Shown: positions 16,811 through 28,548, counted from the first letter of the stretch. The stretch: 64,000 bases of DNA from DASSSQ01 sp963839285 (GCA_963839285.1 CAWIUN010000005.1:1-64000), one strand, 5' to 3'. Program-made: numbers and translations. The notes: a model not told the origin generated them from the letters alone.

Positions 16811-16860
16811 TCGACCTCGGACCGGCCGCGTCTCCCGCCGTGCCTGCACCTGCGGCGACG
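16811..16860. repeat. Imperfect copy of the segment at 17989-18036
   Basis: About 50 bp, over 90% identical to 17989-18036. In the second copy this encodes a protein end on the minus strand (QVQAWRETRPV); here the similar QVQARRETRPV lies in no clear gene. It looks like a remnant of a duplicated gene end. Confidence 0.55.
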
Positions 16861-17027
16861 GCCGCCCGCGTCCGCAAATAGCGCCCTTTTGTAGTCGCGG
16901 CCCCTGACCGAAGCGCAGCCGCGCGCTAGGGTTTCGCCAGAAGCACAAGATCGGATTGCGATTCTTCTGTGGCTGACACGCCACACTCGGGGTCGGGGTC
17001 AAAACCTGCAAGAGGAAGGACGACGCC

Positions 17028-17944
17028 ATGAAGCGTCTCGCACTTCTGGCTGCGCTCGCCGCAGCGGCACTCGGCATCGCGGTCTCGACCGCCTCGGCGT
17101 GGCCGAGCACGACGGGGACACTCGACGGCAACGCGACCGAGGCGAACGGTCTCGTCACCTTGACGAGCGACGCCGTCGCCCCGTACTACGGCGCCTTCGA
17201 CTTCGACGTGCCGAGCGGCACCACGTTCTCGACGCTCGACACGACGTTCGACTTCTCGGTCGTGTCGGGGGCGATCGGCGCCGGGTCGCCGCGGCTGTCC
17301 GTCGGGCTGGCGAACGGCGACACCTGGTTCGTCTACGCCTACGACGTCGCTCCGGGCAAGCGGTACGAGAACGGCTCCGCCAACGGCGGCGTCTACGTCA
17401 GCCGCGACGACGCGATGGCCGCGGCAGGCGACCAGGCCGTGGACTCGGCATCGCTCGTGGTCGACAACGGGGACCTGTCGATCAGCATCGAGGGACTCAC
17501 CGTCGATCCCACCTGCATGCCGACGGGGTTCGTGCGTGACGGCGTCGACCTGACTGCGGCACGCATCGGCGGGGATGTCACCGGGCCTGTCGACGCGACC
17601 GGCTGCAACATCGGCGTCTACTACGGGCCCGATTCGGAGCGGAAGCGGTCTCCGACGCGGAGATCTACGGCGCGAACTACTACGGCGTCGTCGTCAACGG
17701 AGCAGCCGCCGACGTGACCGACAGCAGCATCCACGACATCGGCGAGAGCCCCTTGAACGGCGCGCAGCACGGGGTCGGCGTCCTCTACACGACCGTCGAC
17801 CAAGAACGCCGAGGCCACCGGGACGCTCAGCGGCACCACGATCACGAACACGTCGGCGGCGACGTGCGGGCCGCTGGGCCCCGCGGTCGGCGGGGCGGTC
17901 GACACCTACCCGGGGATCAGATCGCCCGGCCCAGCGGCTGCTAG
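17028..17944 (+). pseudogene. Secreted beta-helix-type protein, frameshifted
   Basis: The signal peptide MKRLALLAALAAAALG...ASA is clear, followed by a beta-rich domain of ~170 residues. Near 17,640 the frame shifts; the next frame continues sensibly as EIYGANYYGVVVNGAAAD, DSSIHDIGES and GVGVLYTT. This is typical of right-handed parallel beta-helix (pectate-lyase-like) turns. A second shift near 17,800 leads to KNAEATGTLSGTTITNT. So one exported beta-helix protein is broken at least twice, by sequencing error or decay. A TAGGGT -10 candidate lies at 16,927. Substrate unknown. Confidence 0.65.
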
Positions 17945-18392
17945 CCGGAGCGCCGCGCGAACAGACGCAGCCGCCGCCGCGTCGAGGCTCGACCTCGACC
18001 GGCCGCGTCTCCCGCCACGCCTGCACCTGCGCGACGACGCCCGGATGCGCCTCGTCCACCTGCTCCCAGATCGCCGTCAGCGGATCCGCCGCGAAGCCGT
18101 CGCCGCTGACGAGCAGCTTCGGATCGACCCACACCGGCTGGTCGTCGCGGTCAGGCATCGGCACGGGAGGCCGCCTGAGGTCCAGCGCCTCGATCTGCCA
18201 GACGCCGCCGACGAGCCGCTTCTGGAACCCCTCGCAGGCGTAGAAGCGGATCCCCTCGCCGGTCCCGCTCAGGCTGCCCGCGTCCGGGTCGGACGCCTCG
18301 TCGAGGTCGTTCTGCACCGACGCGGCCTGCCGCCACTGCTGCTGCCGCTCGATCCGCTGCCGCAACGCCCGCGCACCCGCCGCATCCACCAA
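17941..18392 (-). CDS. Unknown protein (3' end uncertain)
   Basis: About 150 residues have real-protein composition, beginning MVDAAGARALRQRIERQQQ and including FYACEGFQKRLVGGVWQIEA and PLTAIWEQVDEAHPGVVAQV. The frame stays open into the convergent gene, so the true stop is probably lost to an indel near 17,950-18,000. There is no signal peptide or membrane helix. A near-copy of its C-terminal coding segment is present at 16811-16860. No family recognised. Confidence 0.5.
17989..18036. repeat. Second copy of the 16811-16860 repeat
   Basis: Direct imperfect repeat partner, differing by two single-base gaps and a few substitutions. It overlaps the C-terminal coding region of the minus-strand unknown gene. 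Confidence 0.55.
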
Positions 18393-18416
18393 AGACCGCC
18401 TTCTCCGAACAGGGAC

Positions 18417-18442
18417 GGGGGAGCGGCCGAAGCCGCTCCCCC
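18417..18442. terminator. GC hairpin with CGAA tetraloop
   Basis: An 11-bp perfect stem (GGGGGAGCGGC with its complement) and CGAA loop, 26 nt past the stop of the large minus-strand surface-protein gene. No T-tract. Confidence 0.7.
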
Positions 18443-18467
18443 AGGGAGGTAGAGATGCTGCTTGCTG

Positions 18468-20666
18468 CTACTTGAGCTTGAAGAACGCGACGAGCGGCGA
18501 GTCGTCCTGCGTCGTCACCGTGACCCGGTAGCACTCCCCGGCCGTCTTCGGCGTCTGCCAGTTCTGGATGAACTGCCCAGCCGTGAGTCGTAGCGCAAGG
18601 AAGTGCCGCCCGTGGTCGTGACCTCGATGCTCATCTGTTGGCATGGTGCCGTCGCAGGCGACTTTGGTCGGCACGAAGGACTTGACGACCGAGGTGCCGT
18701 CAGTTCCGTCGAGCCGGCGAAGACCTCGAACTTGAGCGGAACAGTCGAGCCACCCTTGACCGTGTTGTAGACGCCGTCCATGTCCACCGGCTGATAGAAG
18801 CCGTTCAGCGTCCACGCGAGCACCGTGTAGCTGCGGGTAGCCGTCGCCGTCCGTCCGGCGTTGTCCATCGCCGTTGCCGTCAACGTGTGCGGCCCGACCG
18901 TCGTGAGGTGGCCAGAGACGGTGCAGCTCTTAGGCCCAGAAACGTCGATCGGCGGCCGTGCACGTCGGCGCCGCCGGAACCGAGCCGAAGTAGAAGCTGT
19001 CGCCGTCGTTGATCGAACCCGTCCACGAATCGACCGTCGGATTGCTCAGGTCGATCTTGAACGACGGGCTGATGCCGCTATTCGTGTTGCCTGCGTTGTC
19101 GCTGCACGACCCCGACGGGATCAAGACGGCGCTGCCCTCGTCCGTTCCGCTCGTCACGTTCTTCGGGAACGCGGTCGCGCACGAGGAATCGAGGCCGGCC
19201 AGACCGTCACTGGCGGTGAACCGGTTGGTGACGACGGTGATGTACCAGCTGTTCGTTCCCGCCGTTCCTGACTGAACACCGGCGTTCGTGATCGTCGGGG
19301 CCGTCTTGTCGAGCTTGACGCCGACGCTCGTGCTGTCGGCCGAGTTGCCTGCGTTGTCCACGCAGCTTCCCGTGCTCGGCACTGTTGTTCCGGTGTTCGT
19401 GCACTCTCGGTCGAGACGGTGGTGCCGCCCCCGACCGAGTCGGTCTCGATCCCCGACTGCGGGGTGCCATGTCGGCGCAGGTGAACGAGATGCTGACGTT
19501 CTGATTCGTCCACGTTCCAGGTGTATAGCTGCCGGTGTCAGCCGAAATGACGGGCTTGATCTTGTCGATGTCGATGTTGTTCACCATCACCGCGTTCGCC
19601 GTGTTTCCGGCGTTATCGATGCAGGTGCCCGTGTTGGTGACGCTCTGGTTCTCACCGCTGTAGCTGAGCGTGTCACCAGCAACAGTGTCGGTGGCGACAC
19701 CCGAGTTCGCCGTGCCCTGATCGTCAGCACACGAGAACGAGACGGTGACGCTCTGGTTCGTCCACGTACCCACCGTGTAGGTGCCGGTACTGCCGGTGAT
19801 CTTCGGCTTGACCGTGTCGAGGCCGATGGTGTCACTCGCGTCGGCGGAGTTACCGGCCGCGTCGAAGAAGCGGACGTAGACCGACTTCGAGGACGAGTCG
19901 CCGCTGCTCAGCGTGAACGACACGCTGCTGGCCGAGAAGTTCACAGCCGTCGTAACCGGAACCGTCGTGGCCGATGCCAGTCCAGCCGAAGTCTCGGCGA
20001 GCCGGTAGCCGGTGACGCCGACGGCGTCGATGCGCCGACAGCGCGGAGAGACGCTCGTGCTGTTCGTCCACGACGCGCCGCCGTTGATGCTGATCGAGCC
20101 GCGATCGGGAGCAGTTCCGTCGGTCGGAGGCGGAGGGCTGCAGTCAACGACGTTCCACGTCACGTGAACCTGCGTCGAGGTCTTCGTGTACGTCCCGCCA
20201 CCATTCTTCGCGCCGCTGCCATCCCACGACACGTTGGCGGACTTTGATCCGGTAGCGGAACTATTCACGGTGAAGGAGACGGTGGTGGCGCTGCTCAGGG
20301 AACCATCCGACAGCGCGTTCCAGTTACTCGGCAGCGACAAGCTCCCGGAGCCGACAGTCGGTCGGCTGCATCCGCACCGCTGGCGCTACCAGTCAGCGAG
20401 ACCGTCGCACTGTTTGCCCACACGTTCGAACCACTGCCGTTCTCGGCTGCGATCCGTACCTGCCCGCTCTTGTCAGTGTCAAGGCAGACATTGCCGAGAT
20501 TTGCCGACGGACTTGAGTCGGCCGCGAACGTCCCAACCAGACTGTCGTCCACCGGAAGACTGTCCGCCGCCAAAGACCCACCGGCGATCGCGGCCGTGAC
20601 ACCAACCGCCATCGCAGCCATGACGGCCGCCCAGCGGAACCCTCTCTTACTCGTTCGACCCTTCAT
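18468..20666 (-). CDS. Large secreted Ig-repeat protein with PxKF domain (multiple frameshifts)
   Basis: About 730 aa when several base shifts (near 20,320, 19,480, 19,400, 18,930, 18,690 and 18,610) are bridged. The signal peptide is MKGRTSKRGF...AAIAGGSLAA. The middle has bacterial Ig-like repeats of ~85 residues with the recurring TYTVGTWTNQSVTVSFSCAD and IDNAGNTAN blocks. The C-terminus has the PxKF signature (GSTVPLKFEVF) and ends GECYRVTVTTQDDSPLVAFFKLK-like. It is typical of actinobacterial surface proteins. A good ribosome site (AAGGGAAGGA) precedes the ATG. All pieces keep family order, so indels in the assembly are likely. Confidence 0.75.
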
Positions 20667-20924
20667 CTGAATCCTTCCCTTTCGGTTGCCGCAGGAAGTG
20701 ACGTGTGCCGCCGCTCCCCAGCGCGTTCAAGACCTTGCGGCCCGTGGAAGCGGCGGCACGCCCGAGCAACGCGCTGGATGCTCGGAACTGCCGCCAACCC
20801 TCGGCCGCCCTCTCCCCGACCTCGACCCCGTTGCCTCTCCTCTCCGCAGATGCGATTGCCACAGCACGAGCCGTGCGTCGCAGTCACACGCTGACCCCGA
20901 TGCCTCGCGGCAGCAAGGGCCGCT

Positions 20925-20946
20925 GCCGCTTAGATCGCTAAGCGGC
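20925..20946. terminator. Hairpin over the response-regulator stop codon
   Basis: GCCGCTTAG pairs with CTAAGCGGC across ATCG (9 bp). It includes the TAG stop of the minus-strand regulator. Confidence 0.6.
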
Positions 20947-21379
20947 CTGCGGCGCGTACAGGCGGAGCGCGGCGCGCAGCTCGCGGCGCGGGAAGGCGCT
21001 CTCGCCCGCGGCGACCGCGCGGACGATCGCGGGCAGGCGGCGCGGGTCGACGTCCTTCGAGAGGTAGCCGGCGGCGCCCGCGCGGAGCGCGTCGAGGACG
21101 TTCTCGACCGCGAGGTCCGCGCTGATCAGGACGACGCTCGTCTCGGGGAGCGTGCGGACGATCGACGCAGCGGCCCCGATCCCCGACAGGCCGGGCATGT
21201 GGAGGTCGAGCAGGCAGACCGCCGGCCGCGTCTCGAGCGCACGCTCGACCGCCTCGATACCGTCGGACGCCTCGGCGACGACGACCAGGCCCCCCTGCTC
21301 CAGATCACGCCTGAGTGCGGCGCGGAATAGCGGGATGGTCGTCCGCGAGAAGGACGGTCGGCGACGCTCCGATCGGCAC
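20938..21379 (-). CDS. Single-domain response regulator (frameshifted near start)
   Basis: About 146 aa after removing one extra base near 21,336. The start GTG at 21379 gives PTVLLADDHP; the frame then changes and continues LFRAALRRDLEQGGLVVVAEA, VCLLDLHMPGLSG (phospho-Asp), VVLISAD and YLSKDVDPRRLP (Lys). It ends APQAA. No output domain. It is third in the kinase-regulator-regulator operon. The extra base also fuses it artificially to the preceding regulator. Confidence 0.8.
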
Positions 21380-21381
21380 TG

Positions 21382-22092
21382 TCCCGATCCTGCACGGATT
21401 CGCCCTGCCGGGGCGCTCAAGTATCCCGAGCGCCGGCGGAAGCGCTCCACCGCCTCGGCCCGGTCGCGCACGTCGAGCTTGCGCACGATCGAGCTGATGT
21501 GCGCCCGCACCGCGCTGCGCGAGAGCACGAGCCGGTCGGCGATCTCGGCGGTCGTGTGGTCGCGGGCGAGCAGGTCGAGCACCTGCCACTCGCGGCTCGT
21601 CAGGCGCGCCGCCAGCTCGTCGAGCGGCGCGACCGCCCGGCGGCGGGGGTCGCCGGCCCGGAACTCGTCCATCATCCGCGCGACGAGCCCGCGCGGGATC
21701 GCGGCGCGGCCCTGGTGCACGTCGACGAGCGCCTCCGGCAGCCGCCGCGGGTCGATGTCCTTGAGCAGGTAGCCGTGGGCGCCCGCCCGCAGCGCGGCGA
21801 AGAGGTCCGCGTCCTCCTCCGAGACCGTCAGCATGACGATGCGCGCCTCGGGCAGGCGGGCGGCGATCTCCCAGAGGGCGGACAGGCCGCTCCCGGGCAT
21901 GCGGACGTCGAGCAGGACGAGGTCGGGACGGTGCTCGAGCGAGCGCGCCACCGCGCCCGGCGCGTCCGACGCCTCCGCGCAGACGACGAAGCGGCCGTCG
22001 CGCTCGAGGATCCTGCGCAGGTCGAGCCGGGTCGGCTCGTGGTCGTCGGCGACGACGACCCGGAGCAGCGTCCAGGGGCCTGCTTCCGTCAG
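21382..22092 (-). CDS. NarL-type response regulator (3' end uncertain)
   Basis: About 235 aa. Receiver: RVVVADDHEPTRLDL, LVLLDVRMPGSG (phospho-Asp) and LLKDID (Lys). LuxR HTH: LTSREWQVLDLLARDHTTAE followed by SRSAVRAHISSIVRKL. The start is probably a CTG overlapping the kinase stop (CTGA), or a second CTG 24 nt further in. No stop occurs before the next regulator in this frame; an indel near 21,336 merges them. It is the partner of the adjacent kinase. Confidence 0.8.
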
Positions 22093-23465
22093 AAGGCGAC
22101 CTCGACGCGGGTGCCGCCGCCGGGGCGGCTCTGGATCCTGAACTCGGCGCCGACGGCGGCTGCGCGCTCGCGCATCGAGGTCAGCCCGAAGCCGCCCGTC
22201 GGCCCGGCCGGCTCGAAGCCGGCGCCGCGGTCGGTCACCCGCAGGCGCGGCCTGTCGCCGCGCCACCCGAGCTCGACCTGGACGCGTCCGGCGCCGCTGT
22301 GCCGCGCCGCGTTCGCCACCGCCTCGCCGGCGATGCGGACGAGCGCCTCCGTGCGCGCGGGGTCGAGCGCGGCGCCCGGCGCCAGGTCGAGGTCGACCGT
22401 CGCGCCGAAGCGGGCCGCCGCGTCCTGGGCCACCCGCTCGAGCAGCGCCTCGAGCGGCTCGCCGACCGGCGAGGAGAGCGCCGCGATCACGTTGCGCGAC
22501 TCGCGGTAGGCCCGCTCCGCCGCCGCCTTCAGCCGCTCCGGCAGGTCGCCGTCCGGGTCGGGGTCGCGGAGCAGCGCCGAGGCCCGGCTGATGTAGGCCA
22601 CCTCCTGCGCGAGCCCGTCGTGCAGGTCGCGGGCGATCCGCCGCCGCTCCTCGAGCACCGCGGCGGCCGCGGCCGCGCGCCAGTAGGCGGCGATCTCCTC
22701 GAGGGCGCCGACGAGCAGCGCCAGGTAGAAGCCGAGCCGGAAGAGGTCGCCGGTGTACACCCACTGCGAGTAGAGCGACGGGTAGAGGAAGTAGTGGACG
22801 CGCGAGACGGCCGCGAGGGTGGTCGCGACGGCGAGCCAGGTCAGGAAGCGGTCGCGCCGCCGCTCCGCCCGGATCACGAACCCGACCGCCGCGACCGCGT
22901 AGAGGGCGGCGATCAGGAGCTGCAGCGCGAGCACGGCGGCATGGCCGTCGAGCCGCGGCCTGCTCGCGCCCTCCGGCGTCAGCGTCGTGACGACGCCGGG
23001 GAGGAAGGGCTCGAGGAGGGCGATCGTCGCGGCGACGAGCCCGACGAGGCCGACGGCGGCGAGCGGCGCCGTCCACGACGGCACCGACACCCGGCGCGAG
23101 AGCGGCAGGGAGGCGATCGCGAAGAGCGCGGCCGCGACCGCGTGACCGCCGATCGCGCACCAGGTCGAGTAGAGGCCGCCGCCGCTCCCGTCCAGCGAGG
23201 GAACGGTCGCGAAGACGAGGTTCGTCAGCGCGAGGACGGAGAACGCGACCAGGAGCAGGTAGTCGCCGAGCCGCGCGGAGCGGCGGAGGCGCCCGAGGAC
23301 GAGGAAGGCGCCGAGCAGGGCGACGAGCGCGGCCGCCGTCTCGAGCGCGACGTGGGCGGCCGGCGCCCGGTAGGCGAACCTCAGACCGGGGAGAGTTGCG
23401 ACGAGCACCGTCGCCGCGCAGCCGACGAGCGCCGTCCCGAGCACAGGCGATCGCGGGCGCCGCAT
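22089..23465 (-). CDS. Membrane sensor histidine kinase, NarX/DesK class
   Basis: 458 aa. Seven or eight N-terminal helices (about 8-260) form a membrane sensor region. The HisKA_3 helix carries ERRRIARDLHDGLAQEVAYI with the phospho-His. HATPase_c follows with GEAVANAARHSGAG, VTDRGAGFEP and GGFGLTSMRERA. The ATG at 23465 has TACCCT 9 nt upstream (leaderless type). It is transcribed with two response regulators immediately downstream. The signal is unknown; a membrane-embedded sensor suggests lipid, membrane or redox sensing. Confidence 0.92.
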   Translation of the reverse strand: MRRPRSPVLGTALVGCAATVLVATLPGLRFAYRAPAAHVALETAAALVALLGAFLVLGRLRRSARLGDYLLLVAFSVLALTNLVFATVPSLDGSGGGLYSTWCAIGGHAVAAALFAIASLPLSRRVSVPSWTAPLAAVGLVGLVAATIALLEPFLPGVVTTLTPEGASRPRLDGHAAVLALQLLIAALYAVAAVGFVIRAERRRDRFLTWLAVATTLAAVSRVHYFLYPSLYSQWVYTGDLFRLGFYLALLVGALEEIAAYWRAAAAAAVLEERRRIARDLHDGLAQEVAYISRASALLRDPDPDGDLPERLKAAAERAYRESRNVIAALSSPVGEPLEALLERVAQDAAARFGATVDLDLAPGAALDPARTEALVRIAGEAVANAARHSGAGRVQVELGWRGDRPRLRVTDRGAGFEPAGPTGGFGLTSMRERAAAVGAEFRIQSRPGGGTRVEVAF

Positions 23466-23474
23466 AGCCGACTC

Positions 23475-23480
23475 AGGGTA
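23475..23480 (-). promoter_or_regulatory. -10-like TACCCT, leaderless promoter of kinase operon
   Basis: TACCCT on the minus strand ends 9 nt before the kinase ATG at 23465. Confidence 0.5.
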
Positions 23481-23562
23481 GTGCAGTCGCGCGCGGAATC
23501 ACATCCCGCCGGCGGCCGGGACAGCCGAAGCCGCCCGGCGGCGATCACCCCGGAGGGGACGT

Positions 23563-26500
23563 CTAGGTCGAGGCGGCGCGGCTCGCGCCGTCGCCCGCGC
23601 GGCCGGGCGCCGGGGCCGCCGAGGCCGCGCCGGCCGTCACGATCAGGTTCCGCACCTCCCGCACCGCGACCGAGAGCCGCGCCAGGTCCGGCGGGCCGGC
23701 CGCGCGGAGGTCGGCGACGACCTGGAGCCAGCGGGCGACCGCGCTCTCGTGCTGCTCGAGCCAGGTCTCCGTCCGCTCGAGCGGCGCGCCGCCGTTGCCG
23801 CCGGCGGCGAGCACCTCGCCGGCGAGGGCCGCCTGCTCGCCGTAGACGTCGTCGCGGAGCGCCGCCCGCGCCCGCGCGTCCCAGCGCTCGTCGCGAGGCA
23901 GCGCCACGATCTGGTCGCGGAGCCAGTGCAGCTCGAGGCGCAGCCCGAGCGCGAAGTAGGCCTCTGCGGCCCGCGCCGGGTCGAGCCCGAGGCGCCCGGC
24001 GAGGTCGGCGACGTCGAGCGCCGGCACGAGCGCCTCGAGCCGGGCGGCGCGGCCCGCCAGGTCCGGCGGCACGCCGGACCCCCGCCAGCACGGCGGCCTC
24101 GCCCTCCGCACGCTCCCGCTCCGAGGCGCCGAGCAGCTCCGGCAGCGCCGCCGCGATCGCCGCCGCGCCGGGCGCGAACTCCTCGATCGCCGCCGCGATG
24201 TCGAGCGGCCGCCTCCGGTTGCGCAGCAGCCAGCGGGTCGAGCGCTCGAGCAGCACCCGCGTCCGGAGCAGCAGCGACAGCTGCGTCTGGGCGTCGACCC
24301 GGCCGTCGAGCTCCTCGATCTCGCGCCAGAGCGCCGGCAGGCGGAAGATCTCGCGCGCGGCGGCGTAGGCGCGGGCGACGTCGGGAGCCCCCGCGCCGGT
24401 CTCGTCGCCGAGCCGGAAGGCGAAGGTCGTCCCCGCGTGGCCGACGAGGTCGTTGACGACGCGCGAGACGATGATCTCCCGCCGCAGCGGGTGGCGCCGC
24501 AGCCGCTCGCCGAACCGCTCGCGGAGGAGCGCCGGGAAGTAGCGCTCGAGCTCGTGCGCGAGGTAGCCGTCCTCCGGCAGGTCGGAGGCGAGCAGCTCGC
24601 GCGAGAGCGCGATCTTCGTGTACGAGAGCAGGATCGCGAACTCGGGGGTCGTCAGGCCGGCCCCGCCCGCCCGGCGCTCGGCCAGCGTCTCCTCGCCCGG
24701 CAGGAACTCGAGCTCGCGGTTGAGCAGGCCCGACTGCTCGAGCGCGCGGATGTAGCGCTGGTGCACCTCGAGCATCGAGGCGGCCAGCACCTGCGAGCGC
24801 GAGATCGCCTGCGCCTGCTCGTAGTTGTCGCGGAGGACGAGCGCGGCGACGTCGTCCGTCATCTCGGCGAGGAGCTCGTTCCGCTGCTCGACGGTCAGCT
24901 CGCCGTCGGCGACGATCCCGTCGAGCAGGATCTTGATGTTGACCTCGTGGTCGGAGCAGTCGACGCCGGCCGAGTTGTCGATCGCGTCCATGAAGATCCG
25001 GCCGCCGCCGAGCGCGTAGGCGATGCGGGCGCGCTGGGTGAAGCCGAGGTTGCCGCCCTCGCCGACGACGCGGCAGCGGAGCTCCTCGGCGTCGACGCGG
25101 ACGGCGTCGCTCGCCTTGTCGCCGACCTCGGCGTGCCGCTCGTCGCGCGCCTTCACGTAGGTGCCGATGCCGCCGTTCCAGAGCAGGTCGACCGGCGCGC
25201 GGAGGAGCGCCCGGATCAGCTCGTTCGGCGGCAGCGCCGTCGCGTCGACGCCGACGGCCGCGCGCACCTCGGGCGTCAGCTCGATCGACTTCGCCGCGCG
25301 CGGGAAGACGCCGCCGCCGGGCGAGATCAGGGCCCGGTCGTAGTCGGCCCAGGACGAGCCCGGCAGCCGGAAGAGGCGCTCGCGCTCGGCGAAGCTCGCG
25401 GCCGGGTCCGGGTCCGGGTCGAGGAAGACGTGCCGGTGGTCGAAGGCGCCGACGAGCTTGATGTGCCGCGAGAGCAGCATCCCGTTGCCGAAGACGTCGC
25501 CGGACATGTCGCCGACGCCGACGACGGTGAAGTCCTCGGCGTCGACGTCGAGGCCGAGCGCGCGGAAGTGGCGCCGGACCGACTCCCAGGCGCCGCGGGC
25601 GGTGATGCCCATCGCCTTGTGGTCGTAGCCGGAGGAGCCGCCGGAGGCGAAGGCGTCGCCGAGCCAGAAGCCGTACTCGCCCGCGATCCCGTTGGCGATG
25701 TCCGAGAAGGTCGCGGTGCCCTTGTCGGCCGCGACGACGAGGTACGGGTCGTCGCCGTCGTGGCGGGCCACGTCCGGCGGCGGCACGACCTCGCCGTCGA
25801 CGATCGTGTCGGTCAGGTCGAGCAGGCCGCACATGAAGGTGCGGTAGCACTCGACCACCTCGGCCAGGAGCTCCGCCCGGTCGCCGCCCGCCGGCGGCCG
25901 CTTGACGACGAAGCCGCCCTTGGCGCCGACCGGCACGATGACCGCGTTCTTGACCGTCTGCGCCTTCATCAGCCCGAGCACCTCGGTGCGGAAGTCCTCG
26001 CGCCGGTCCGACCAGCGGATGCCGCCGCGGGCGACGCGGCCGCCGCGCAGGTGCACCGCCTCGACGCGCGGCGAGTAGACGAAGACCTCGACGAGCGGCC
26101 GCGGCTGCGGCAGATCCGGCACGAGCTCGGGGTCGAGCTTCAGCGAGAGGTACGGCTTCGGCGCCCCGTCGTCACCCGTCTGGAAGTAGTTCGTCCGCAG
26201 CACCGCCCGCACGATGCCCAGGTAGCTGCGCAGCATCCGGTCGTCGTCGAGGCTCTCGACCTCGTCGATCGCCGCCGCGATCTCCCGCTCGAGCGCGCGC
26301 GCCTTCCCCGGCGTGTCCTCGAACTGCTCGGGGTCGAGCCGCACGTGGAAGAGCTCGATCAGCCGGCCGGCGATCGCCGGGTGGGCGGCGAGCGCGTCCT
26401 CCATGTAGTCCTGGCTGAAGGCGCTGCCCGCCTGGCGCAGGTACTTGGCGATCGCCCGCAGGACGCCGATCTCGCGCTGCCGCAGCTGCGCCGAGAGCAC

Positions 26501-28449
26501 GAGCCGGTTGAAGCTGTCGTTCTCCGCCTCGCCGCGCCAGGTGCGGGCGAACGTCTCCTGGAAGACCTCCCGCACCTGGTCGGGCTTGAACTCGACGCCC
26601 TGGTCGTGCCGGAGCCCGAAGTCGTAGATCCAGACCGGCTCGCCGTCGCGCGGCTGCACCTCGTAGGGCCGCTCGTCGGTGACCTCGACGCCCATGTTCT
26701 CGAGCAGCGGCAGCACCTCCGAGAGCACGATCGGGCGCGCGTGGCTGAGCAGCTTGAAGGCGAGGTGGTCGGCGGGCGAGTGGGCGGGCACGTAGAGGCT
26801 CATCGCCAGGTCGCCGACGCCGCCGAGCCGCTCGATCCGGTTGACGTCGAGCACCGCCTGCCGGGCGGCGAAGTCCTCGCGGTAGGCGCCGGGGAACGCG
26901 TCGCGATACCGCTCGAAGAGCTGCTCGCCCCGCTCCTCGCCGAGCTGCTCGACGAGCGCGTTCCGGAGGTCGTCGCTCCAGTCGCGGACGGCCGCGGTGA
27001 TCCTGCGCTCGAGCGCCGTCAGGTCGACGTCGACCGCGCCGGTCCGCGTCGACGCGGACGACGAGGTGCAGCGTCGCCAGCACCGACTCGGAGACGCGGG
27101 TCGTCACGTCGACGCTCGTGCCGCCGAACGCGTCGAGCAGGATCCGCTCGATCCGGCGGCGGTTGTCGGTGTCGAAGCGGTCGCGCGGGATCGCGACGAG
27201 GCAGGAGAAGAAGCGGCCGAAGGCGTCCCGCCGCACGAAGAGGCGGACGCGCCGCCGCTCGCCGAGGTGGAGGATCCCGAGCGCGGCCGCGTGCAGCTCG
27301 TCGACCGAGGCCTGCAGCAGCTCGTCGCGCGGCAGCGTCTCGAGCGTGTCGACGAGGGCCTTGTAGTCGTGGCTCCCCTCCGGCAGCCCCGAGCGCTCGA
27401 GCACGCGGTGCGCCTTCCGCCGCAGGACCGGGATCTCCCACGGGGTCGCCCGGTAGGCGGTGTGGGTGTAGAGGCCGAGGAAGCGCCGCTCGCCGACCAC
27501 CTCGCCCGCCTCGTCGAACCGCTTGACCCCGACGTAGTCGAGGTACGCGGGCCGGTGCACGGTCGCGCGCGAGTTCGCCTTCGTCAGGGTCAGGAGCTCG
27601 GGGTCGCGGGCGCGGCGCCGCACCTCGGGCGGCAGCTGCTGGAAGCTGACCGAGACGGGCGCGTCGCCGTGCTCGCGCAGGATGCCGAGGCCGGAGCCGG
27701 CGACGGTGCGCAGCACCTCCTCGCCGTCCTCGGTCGCGATCGTGTACTCGCGGTAGCCGAGGAAGACGAAGTGGTCGTCGTTCAGCCAGGCGAGCAGCTC
27801 GCGCGCCTCGGCCGCCTCGTCCTCGCCGGTCGGCGCGTGCCCGCCGAGCTCCTCGCCGACGGCGCGGGCGCGCTCCCGCATCGCCTGCCAGTCCTCGACG
27901 GCCGCGCGGACGTCGCCGAGCACGCGGACGAGGTCGTCCCGGAGCCCGGCGAGCGCCGCGGGATCGCCCTCCCGGTCGATCTCGACGTGGATCAGCGACT
28001 CGGGCCGCCCCTCGCCCGACTGGACGTCGACGAGCCGGCCGTCGTCGTCGCGGCGGACGTCGAAGATCGGCCGGACGACGAGGTGGATCGGGTAGCCGTG
28101 CCGGGTCAGCTCCATCGAGACGGAGTCGACGAGGAAGGGCATGTCGTCGGCGACCGTCTCGACGACCGTGTGCGGCGACTGCCAGCCGTCCTCGTCCGGG
28201 CGCGGCGAGTAGACGTGCACCTTCGTCTCGCCCGGCGCCCGCTGCTGCGGCCAGCCGCAGGTGCGCGAGCGCGGCACCGGCGAGCGTCTCGGCGCTGCGG
28301 CCGGCGACGTCCTCGGGCGCCACGTGCTCGTAGTAGCGGCGCAGGAAGCGCTCGCGCAGCTCCGACTCGGCGCCCTCGGCGCCCTCGCGCACGCGCGCGG
28401 CCGCCGCCTCGAGCAGCTCCGCCTTCGCCTCGTCCGGCCTCCTCGCCAT
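23563..28449 (-). CDS. gdh: NAD-specific glutamate dehydrogenase, 180-kDa class (frameshifted)
   Basis: About 1,628 aa, the normal length for this class, which oxidises glutamate to 2-oxoglutarate with NAD. The N-terminal regulatory part has DEDGWQSPHTVVETV and ADDMPFLVDSVSMEL. The dehydrogenase core has GGIRWSDRREDFRTEVLGLM, NAVIVPVGAKGGFVVK (catalytic Lys region), KGTATFSDIANGIAGEYGF and GDMSGDVFGNGMLLS. The C-terminal helical part ends VREVRNLIVTAG. Three base shifts (about 28,255, 27,045 and 24,085) break the frame. The ATG at 28449 has GGAGG upstream. A monocistronic gene feeding the TCA cycle; KorAB in this window would use the product. Confidence 0.93.
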
Positions 28450-28548
28450 CTCGCACCTCCGCCGCTCGCCTGGAGGGAGTATGACCCGCCGGCGCAGGTG
28501 CCACGGCAGGCTCGGGCCGCGCGCGCGTCCGGGTGCGATGATCACGGG

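Noticed and set aside
24437..27526. Long plus-strand open frame of about 1,030 codons opposite GDH
   Set aside because: Arg/Glu/Val-biased shadow of a high-GC gene; no domain pattern, while the minus strand encodes clear GDH.
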